The translations under genes and the position numbers were made by a program. DNA of 5,208 nt, taken from contig JAFLKZ010000112.1 of assembly GCA_019162915.1 (NCBI GenBank), positions 1-5,208 on the forward strand. Reading direction: 5' to 3'. Below the pieces are notes generated by a model. That model saw only the letters and a program-made list of their open reading frames with translations, made no database searches and was not told where the DNA came from. Positions 1-3,820 of the stretch are shown here, piece by piece (position 1 is the stretch's first letter; each line of letters opens with the position of its first letter). This DNA is from Campylobacteraceae bacterium. Its GTDB lineage: Bacteria > Campylobacterota > Campylobacteria > Campylobacterales > Sulfurospirillaceae.

Positions 1-1
1 A

Positions 2-418
2 AGCGTGGAAATTTACACACACCGCATAGGTCGAACAGGAAGAATGGGTAAAGAAGGTAAAGCCATTACTTTTTATGAACCTTTTCAAAAATCATTTTTA
101 GAAGAACTCCGTGAAGCTAAAATAAACTTTACATGTAAAGATTTAGATGCTATTCCAACTGAGGGAAAAAGAAGATATCCCCCAGAAATGGTCACATTGT
201 GTATTGACGCAGGTAAAAAACAAAAAATACGCGCAGGTGATATTCTGGGCACACTTACTAAAGATGTAGGATTAGAAGGCTCTGCTATCGGTAAAATAGA
301 TATTACAGACAAATACACTTACGTGGCTATTCAAAGAGCATTTGTAGATAAAGCATTTGAAGAGTTAGGCTATAAAAAGATAAAAGGTAAGAGTTTTAGG
401 GTTTGGAAGTTAGGATAA
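2..418 (+). CDS. dbpA: DEAD-box ATP-dependent RNA helicase DbpA, 3' part only
   Basis: This is the C-terminal 138 residues of a DEAD-box RNA helicase whose 5' end lies outside the window; the frame is open from base 2, so the GTG at 5 is an internal valine and not a start. Helicase motif VI (HRIGRTGR) is at visible residues 7-14. A DbpA-type RNA-binding domain follows from about residue 62 to the end, with the recognisable run MVTLCIDAGKKQKIRAGDIL and the closing IKGKSFRV. In E. coli, DbpA uses this domain to bind hairpin 92 of 23S rRNA and acts in 50S subunit assembly; the same role is inferred here. The C-terminal domain separates DbpA from RhlE, SrmB and DeaD-type helicases. The gene ends in TAA and is followed by a 26-bp palindrome. 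Codon 44-46 overlaps a TTACATGTA motif. Confidence 0.95.
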   Translation, partial: SVEIYTHRIGRTGRMGKEGKAITFYEPFQKSFLEELREAKINFTCKDLDAIPTEGKRRYPPEMVTLCIDAGKKQKIRAGDILGTLTKDVGLEGSAIGKIDITDKYTYVAIQRAFVDKAFEELGYKKIKGKSFRVWKLG

Positions 419-437
419 TAATAGTTTTTTGGATAGC

Positions 438-463
438 TAGAGAGCTTACATGTAAGCTCTCTA
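438..463. terminator. 26-bp perfect palindrome between convergent dbpA and XRE gene; probable bidirectional terminator
   Basis: The two halves are perfectly complementary, from TAGAGAGC on the left to GCTCTCTA on the right, with TTACATGTAA at the centre. It starts 20 nt after the dbpA stop and lies 20 nt beyond the 3' end of the minus-strand XRE gene, the position expected of a shared terminator. For + transcripts a T5 run follows (470-474), seven bases past the stem; for minus transcripts no U-tract follows. It is therefore not a textbook intrinsic terminator in either direction. It is the left copy of the 41-bp repeated element described separately. Confidence 0.6.
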
Positions 464-478
464 AAATAGTTTTTAGCC
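438..478 (+). repeat. 41-bp structured repeat, left copy
   Basis: This unit is the 26-bp palindrome plus a 15-bp tail that forms a second small inverted repeat, CTAAAA-N4-TTTTAG, ending in CC. A second copy of the same length and orientation is at 2641-2681; the two match at 33 of 41 positions by hand alignment. The stem differences are largely compensatory (an A-T pair here is G-C there, and another A-T is T-A), so the fold is kept while the sequence changes. The two copies bracket the whole accessory block. Confidence 0.6.
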
Positions 479-483
479 GTCTT

Positions 484-758
484 CTATTCATCTGTTGACT
501 TGGTTTTTATATCTCTAAAAAATTCTGCAATATCAATATCCAAAATAGTCGCAATTTTAAAAATATGCTCTAAATTAAAGTGATTATTGTCTTTAGAATT
601 TTCACATTTGCTGTAAAATGAAGTAGACTTTAGTCCCATTTCTAAGACTAAATCAAGTTGTGGCTTATTTTTTCTTGCCTAATTCGTTTAATATTATTTG
701 ATATCGTTTTATAAAATTTTTCGAGTTGTTCATTTTTAATAACTGACAAATCTTTCAT
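484..758 (-). pseudogene. XRE-family helix-turn-helix regulator, frameshifted at an A6 tract
   Basis: From ATG at 758 the minus strand reads MKDLSVIKNEQLEKFYKTIS and continues to RIRQEK, then meets a stop after 36 residues. Adding one A to the A6 run (T6 on the + strand, 668-673) continues the frame as NKPQLDLVLEMGLKSTSFYS and on to a TAG at 484-486. The restored product has 91 residues. Residues about 20-70 fit a helix-turn-helix of the XRE/Cro-C1 type, including the FNLEHIFKIATILDIDIAEFF-like end common in Campylobacterota regulators. A ribosome binding site (AAGAGAA) sits 8 nt before the ATG. As given, the HTH is cut in its first helices, so the gene is non-functional unless the tract varies, the ribosome or polymerase slips, or the base is a sequencing error. 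It is divergent from the lipoprotein gene and may have regulated it or itself. The target is unknown. Confidence 0.75.
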
Positions 759-769
759 AAAAAATTCTC

Positions 770-808
770 TTTTGACTCTAACTTTGTTTGAAGTTTATCT
801 AGTCAAAA
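770..808. promoter_or_regulatory. Inverted repeat TTTTGACT / AGTCAAAA, candidate operator in a divergent intergenic region
   Basis: TTTTGACT at 770-777 and its exact reverse complement AGTCAAAA at 801-808 are spaced 31 bp centre to centre, about three helical turns. They lie just upstream of the XRE start and between two divergent genes, as expected for an autoregulator's binding sites. Each half contains TTGACT, close to a sigma-70 -35 hexamer, so the symmetry could instead reflect two divergent -35 boxes; I see no convincing -10 partner in either direction. Confidence 0.3.
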
Positions 809-850
809 TGCTTTAAGGCAATACTATATTTAACAATGATGTATATGGTA

Positions 851-869
851 AATTAATAAACGAATTAAT
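851..869. repeat. Tandem AATTAAT repeats upstream of the lipoprotein gene
   Basis: AATTAAT occurs at 851-857 and 863-869, 12 bp apart. The hexamer ATTAAT is itself palindromic, so the pair reads in both directions. It lies 24-42 bp upstream of the expected lipoprotein start and could be part of a promoter or operator. In such AT-rich sequence chance is a real alternative. Confidence 0.2.
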
Positions 870-892
870 ATTTAAAATTTCAGGGGAATAAA

Positions 893-1224
893 ATAAAACG
901 ATTTCAGTATTTGCAAATTATTATGCTTTTATCGGTTGCTATAGGTTTTAGTGGCTGCGCTAGCAGGCCCGTCCAAATAGGTCCTAGTATGTTTACGATG
1001 AATGGATATAGTGGGTCAGTGCAGAGGGAGCAGCTGATTTTTGCAGGATGAATGGTCGGGTATTTAAACTTGAGAGAGATAGAGAAGTAGGAAAGAGCGG
1101 GGTTGAGCATCAAATAGACTTTCAATGCTTGAATCCAAATAGCAGTGCTTATATGCAACAAAACCAGTATGAAGTTGGTTCAAGCAGAACTATAAAATCA
1201 GATGTAAATATTCAATATAAATAA
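893..1224 (+). pseudogene. Small outer-envelope lipoprotein, start codon lost and frameshifted
   Basis: A strong ribosome binding site (AGGGGAA, 882-888) is followed at ideal spacing by ATA instead of ATG at 893. The frame then reads KRFQYLQIIMLLSVAIGFSG and a cysteine (codon 956-958). This is a lipoprotein signal peptide with a basic start, a hydrophobic core and an FSGC lipobox. The frame continues through SRPVQIGPSMFTMNGYSGS and stops at TGA 1049-1051. One base lower, the frame gives AEGAADFCRMNGRVFKLERD and runs on to a TAA at 1222-1224. One extra base between about 1012 and 1048, perhaps in GGG at 1013-1015 or 1027-1029, would restore 110 residues. The mature part has two cysteines (FCRMNG and FQCLNP) that might form a disulfide. 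I do not recognise a named family. Two separate lesions argue for real decay; a non-canonical AUA start plus sequencing error is the alternative. Confidence 0.65.
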
Positions 1225-1271
1225 TTGTAGCGGAATATTAAAATATAGTAATGAATTCCAATATTTTCTGA

Positions 1272-1298
1272 ATTGGGCAGGCAAGCGATATGCCCAAT
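1272..1298. terminator. Hairpin between convergent lipoprotein and NDT/TIR-like genes
   Basis: ATTGGGCA (1272-1279) and TGCCCAAT (1291-1298) form an 8-bp stem with an 11-nt loop. It lies 47 nt after the lipoprotein stop and 3 nt after the minus-strand gene's stop. On the + strand a T4 run follows (1300-1303), which makes a weak intrinsic terminator; on the minus strand the stem is followed by TCAGAAAA, with no U-tract. Confidence 0.45.
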
Positions 1299-1301
1299 AT
1301 T

Positions 1302-1925
1302 TTAAAATAAACCATTGTTTGGCATTCCATAGATTTTTGAATCGCTAATGCTTGAAAGTTTTTGATTCGCTTGTAAAGATAAAATCATTGCCATTCGGGC
1401 ATTTTTTTCTATAGATTCTATTTTTTTCATAAAAGCTTCACTATTGTCAACACGGCTATAATTTATACCAAAATTTTGAAGATAAGAAGGGCTTTTTTCT
1501 AATGTGGCTTGTAAGCTTTCCATGAGTTCTTTTTTAAATTTTTCTATTGTTCCATGATGTTGTGTTTTTGGATATTCAAGATATTTAAGAGGAGCGATAT
1601 CAAAACTAATTTTTGTTTCATTATCTTTTGTTATAACAATAGGTTTATCAAAGGCTATACGAAGACCAAGCTCAAACATGACGTTGGGATTTTTGCCACT
1701 TACATCACAGATAATAATATCATTTTCAAATAAATTTTTAATTGTATTGGTATGTATGACACCTGATGCTTTATCTTCACTGACAAGTTGAATATTTGTA
1801 AAACCACATTTTTGTGCAACATCCGTATAGATGCCTTTGATTTCTTCCCAATGATTCTTTGGGTAGTTATCCATTTCAGAGATAGGCATGATAATCCCAC
1901 AACTCAGTTGTTTTTCATTTTCCAC
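1302..1925 (-). CDS. Nucleoside 2-deoxyribosyltransferase/TIR-like protein, third gene of the MNT-HEPN operon
   Basis: I place the start at the GTG at 1925-1923, giving 207 residues. It is preceded by AAAGGAAA at good spacing, and the homologous-looking sequence begins there. An ATG at 2018 would add 31 residues that are only hepT coding sequence read in another frame. The N-terminal two-thirds looks like a Rossmann-type alpha/beta domain: a first strand CGIIMPIS (9-16), a second hydrophobic strand with DIIICDVSG (69-77), then NPNVMFELG (79-87) and KPIVI (94-98). The strand-Asp followed by NPNVM-x-ELG is the hallmark of nucleoside 2-deoxyribosyltransferase and TIR-like nucleotide-cleaving families, with E85 the candidate catalytic residue. 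Residues after about 125 are helical and charged. The gene overlaps hepT by 11 nt, so it is probably translationally coupled. The substrate (NAD+, a nucleoside or a nucleotide signal) and a defence role are inference. Confidence 0.75.
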   Translation of the reverse strand: MENEKQLSCGIIMPISEMDNYPKNHWEEIKGIYTDVAQKCGFTNIQLVSEDKASGVIHTNTIKNLFENDIIICDVSGKNPNVMFELGLRIAFDKPIVITKDNETKISFDIAPLKYLEYPKTQHHGTIEKFKKELMESLQATLEKSPSYLQNFGINYSRVDNSEAFMKKIESIEKNARMAMILSLQANQKLSSISDSKIYGMPNNGLF

Positions 1926-2312
1926 AAATATTTCCTTTTGTAGTAGAAATCTCCTGCTTAATAATTTCAAGAGTGCTTTTAAGCATTCCAATATGGTTTT
2001 CACACACATCAAAAACAATCTCTACATTGAGGTCAAAATAGTGATGGCTGATGATATCTCTCATTCCTGCAACTTCTTTCCACGCAATATCGGGGTATTG
2101 TGAAAGAAGTTTTTTCTCAGTAATTTTGTCTAAGTTTTTGACACTCTCTCCAATGGCGATGATTTGCATGCAAATTGCATCAAGTTTTTCAATACCTTCT
2201 TCGTTGTCTAAAAATCGTTGATGGATGAAATGGAGGAAAATCTTATGATAACTCTTTCGCATGCCAAAATCATCTGCTCAACGATTGTTTTGGCAAGTTC
2301 TAGATTAGACAC
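1915..2312 (-). pseudogene. hepT: HepT-like HEPN ribonuclease toxin (DUF86), frameshifted at a T5 tract
   Basis: The start is a GTG at 2312-2310, overlapping the mntA stop by 8 nt and preceded by GAAGG at 5-nt spacing. It reads MSNLELAKTIVEQMILACER on to SSINDF, then hits TAG after 34 residues. One extra T in the T5 tract (A5 on the + strand, 2210-2214) gives INDFLDNEEGIEKLDAICMQ and continues to TGA at 1915-1917, restoring 132 residues, a normal length for HepT. The catalytic RX4HXY motif (R85, H90, Y92 in RDIISHHY) lies after the break. In MNT-HEPN systems HepT is a ribonuclease that cleaves RNA, and MntA adds AMP to the motif tyrosine to silence it. An ORF from a Met codon at 2262 covers the distal part, but its first 17 residues are out of frame with the real gene. 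As read, the toxin is inactive. Alternatives are phase variation, -1 slippage at T TTT TAG, or a missed base. Confidence 0.85.
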
Positions 2313-2583
2313 GCACACCTTCTTCTATAATGATTTTTTTAAGAAGGGGGTTCATGCGCTCACGCAGTTGGACAATGTCGACGTTGCGATGAAGCTTTTC
2401 TTTGGCTTCTTGCATGATACGGATGAGCAAAAATGCATCTGTTTTTTCAAGTCTTACTGCAATATCAACATCACTGTCATCACTTTCTTGGTGTTTTGCA
2501 AATGAGCCAAAAAGATAGAGTTCTGGGATGTTGTATTTAGTTTTAATTTGCATTAAAGTGTTCAAAACTTCTTGATAGCCCAT
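2305..2583 (-). CDS. mntA: MntA-like minimal nucleotidyltransferase antitoxin
   Basis: This intact 92-residue protein is a minimal DNA polymerase beta-fold nucleotidyltransferase. The signature GSX10DXD is complete: G26-S27, then D38 and D40 in DSDVDIAV, and a third acidic residue D69 in RNVDIVQL, which together would bind two metal ions and ATP. In characterised MNT-HEPN pairs this enzyme AMPylates the partner toxin HepT and so neutralises it. The gene is first in its operon, with ribosome binding site AGAGGA 6 nt before the ATG and a promoter just upstream. Its stop overlaps the GTG start of hepT, so the two are coupled. It would be an orphan antitoxin if the hepT frameshift is real. Confidence 0.9.
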   Translation of the reverse strand: MGYQEVLNTLMQIKTKYNIPELYLFGSFAKHQESDDSDVDIAVRLEKTDAFLLIRIMQEAKEKLHRNVDIVQLRERMNPLLKKIIIEEGVRV

Positions 2584-2610
2584 TGCTTATCCTCTCATCT
2601 ATTTTGAAAA

Positions 2611-2639
2611 ATTATAACATAATTTGTAGTAGTGGAGAA
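2611..2639 (-). promoter_or_regulatory. Extended -10 promoter for the mntA-hepT-NDT operon
   Basis: On the minus strand TGTTATAAT (2619-2611) is a perfect extended -10 element. The -35 position 17 bp upstream (2639-2634) is a poor TTCTCC, which is typical when an extended -10 is present. A start near 2604 would leave a leader of about 20 nt before mntA. It lies just after the terminator-like palindrome of yebC, so the operon has its own promoter. Confidence 0.6.
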
Positions 2640-2640
2640 T

Positions 2641-2666
2641 TAGGGTGCTTACATGTAAACACCCTA
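2641..2666 (-). terminator. 26-bp palindrome after yebC; probable terminator
   Basis: The arms TAGGGTG and CACCCTA flank the same TTACATGTAA core as the palindrome at 438-463. The single non-Watson-Crick position is a U-G wobble if transcribed from the minus strand but a C-A mismatch from the plus strand, so the fold favours minus transcripts, that is yebC. It begins 10 nt after the yebC stop. The U-run (T7 on the minus strand) comes before the stem, not after, so it is unusual as an intrinsic terminator. Confidence 0.55.
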
Positions 2667-2681
2667 AAAAAAGTTTTAGCC
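2641..2681 (+). repeat. 41-bp structured repeat, right copy
   Basis: This is the same architecture as the unit at 438-478: a 26-bp palindrome, then CTAAAA-N4-TTTTAG and CC, with identical length and orientation. Its right end runs into the last two codons of yebC (GGC TAA). At the left copy GGCTAA sits just past the XRE stop. In both cases the element follows the 3' end of a minus-strand gene. Confidence 0.6.
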
Positions 2682-3386
2682 TATATTGGTATAAACAGCC
2701 TGTACATCTTCATCGTCTTCGACTTTCTCGATGATTCTCTCAATTTCGACCATTTGTTCTGGTGTAAAGGATATGGACGTGTTGGCAATGCGTTCTAGGT
2801 TAGCTTTAGTAAGCTCAATGCCTAGTTTTTCAAAAGCAGTGACAAGGGTTCCAAAGTTTGTGTAGTCAGCATAGACTAAGACGATGCCATCTTCTTCTTC
2901 GATTTCTTCGAGTCCTGCATCGATAAGCTCAAGTTCTAACTCTTCGATGTCCATATCTGTGGTCTTTGCAAATTCAAAAACCGCTTTACGTGAAAACATG
3001 AACTCTAATGAGCCATTATTGAGCGATTCTCCGCCTGATTTTTTAAAAGCACTTTTGATGTTGGCAACCGTTCTTGTATTGTTGTCCGTCGCACATTCAA
3101 CAAAAAAGAGTGAGCCAAAAGGACCTTTCCCCTCATACGTTGTCTCTGCAAGCGTTTGTGCATCTTTGCCAGCTGCTCGCTTAATTGCCGCGTCGATGTT
3201 ATCTTTAGGCATATTTTCCGCTTTGGCATTAAGGATAGCTGCACGTAGTTTTGGATTGGACTCAGGATCTGGGCCTCCCTCTTTTGCTGCCATCATGATA
3301 ACGCGACCAAGGCGAGGAAATACGCGAGACATATTTCCCCATCTCTTTAGTTTTGAAGCTTTTCGGTATTCAAATGCTCTTCCCAT
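2676..3386 (-). CDS. yebC: YebC/PmpR-family protein
   Basis: This complete 236-residue protein matches the usual YebC length (about 235-250). The N-terminus MGRAFEYRKASKLKRWGNMS is the form seen in Campylobacterota, in place of the MAGHSKW of most bacteria. Family landmarks are AAKEGGPDPESNPKLRAAI (33-51), NMPKDNI (58-64), YEGKGPFG (84-91) and ECATDNNTRT (97-106). An acidic stretch (about 151-165) lies before the C-terminal domain. YebC proteins have been described as DNA-binding regulators (PmpR) and, more recently, as ribosome-associated factors that relieve stalling on proline-rich stretches; which applies here cannot be told from sequence. The ribosome binding site AAGGAAG lies 8 nt before the ATG. 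It has its own promoter within and after the 3' end of the DUF1850 gene. Confidence 0.96.
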   Translation of the reverse strand: MGRAFEYRKASKLKRWGNMSRVFPRLGRVIMMAAKEGGPDPESNPKLRAAILNAKAENMPKDNIDAAIKRAAGKDAQTLAETTYEGKGPFGSLFFVECATDNNTRTVANIKSAFKKSGGESLNNGSLEFMFSRKAVFEFAKTTDMDIEELELELIDAGLEEIEEEDGIVLVYADYTNFGTLVTAFEKLGIELTKANLERIANTSISFTPEQMVEIERIIEKVEDDEDVQAVYTNIG

Positions 3387-3424
3387 AGGGTTTTCTTCCT
3401 TGTTAGTATTGCAAATTTTTGGTG

Positions 3425-3453
3425 ATTATACCGTTTTTAAGCTTAGCGTTCAC
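3425..3453 (-). promoter_or_regulatory. Sigma-70-type promoter for yebC
   Basis: On the minus strand a perfect TATAAT (3430-3425) lies 17 bp after GTGAAC (3453-3448), which matches the -35 consensus at three positions. The -35 region overlaps the last codons of the DUF1850 gene. A start near 3418 gives a leader of about 30 nt before yebC. Confidence 0.5.
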
Positions 3454-3820
3454 ATGCCTCAAGTGTGATAGTAGTTGTCTCTTCAATGTTAGGTAGAAAA
3501 TCGCTCAAGGGTTTACATGTAGCATTAAAACAAAGTTCATATCCTTTTGTGTAGGGAGAATGGGCAAGGGTTAAGCGTTTTATCGGTGCGATTTTAGGGT
3601 CATAGTGCCATGCACCATTTTTGAAAATAGCGTCTAAAGGAGGTTCCATTCCAGCCCCAAAACCTCTGATATTGGCAGAGAGTAGATGAAGTTCGCTCCC
3701 CTCAATTCTCCATTCTTCTTCCCAGCGTATTTTTTCTACTGAGTGCATCCACGCTAAAGTAAAAGCGTGGATGGAGAGGGTGGTAGAGAGTGCGCCAGCA
3801 CTTAGGCAAAGGGCAATCAC
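3443..3820 (-). CDS. DUF1850 protein associated with TRAP transporters
   Basis: This is a 125-residue protein with a GTG start that overlaps the TRAP permease stop by 4 nt (GTGA), so the two are translationally coupled. The N-terminus is hydrophobic (IALCLSAGALSTTLSI) and may be an export signal or anchor, with the rest in the periplasm. The family core is clear: FTLAWMHSVEKIRWEEEW (20-37), then RGFGAGMEPPLDA (52-64), then GAWHYDP (69-75). A Cys pair, C97 and C102 in LCFNATC, could form a disulfide. DUF1850 genes are regularly found beside fused TRAP permeases of the TAXI type; the biochemical role is not known, and help in transport or assembly is inference. A TTACATGTA motif falls inside the gene at codons for Thr-Cys-Lys. 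Confidence 0.85.
   Translation of the reverse strand: MIALCLSAGALSTTLSIHAFTLAWMHSVEKIRWEEEWRIEGSELHLLSANIRGFGAGMEPPLDAIFKNGAWHYDPKIAPIKRLTLAHSPYTKGYELCFNATCKPLSDFLPNIEETTTITLEACER

Noticed and set aside
904..1161. Minus-strand 85-codon ORF across the lipoprotein gene
   Set aside because: It is a shadow: the plus strand carries the ribosome binding site, signal peptide and lipobox. The opposite frame shows no such signals.
1258..1303. Direct repeat CCAATATTTT at 1258-1267 and 1294-1303
   Set aside because: It is a short AT-rich match partly made by the hairpin arm; two copies are not enough for a CRISPR or other array.
1926..2018. N-terminal 31-residue extension of the NDT/TIR-like protein from the ATG at 2018
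   Set aside because: This stretch is hepT coding sequence read in another frame; the GTG at 1925 has a good ribosome binding site and starts at the conserved domain.
2211..2262. HepT start at the Met codon at 2262
   Set aside because: The first 17 residues of that ORF are out of frame with the HepT homologous sequence, which continues upstream in the other frame to a GTG with a ribosome binding site overlapping mntA.
438..2681. Insertion sequence or transposon with terminal repeats
   Set aside because: The 41-bp copies are in direct orientation and no transposase or integrase lies between them; no target-site duplication is visible.
1888..2798. Plus-strand ORFs of 71-95 codons opposite the mntA-hepT-NDT operon
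   Set aside because: They overlap antisense to genes with clear catalytic motifs and have no ribosome binding sites.
2884..3468. Long plus-strand ORF of 194 codons opposite yebC
   Set aside because: It is antisense to a well-conserved gene, serine-rich from acidic codons read backwards, and has no ribosome binding site or family resemblance.
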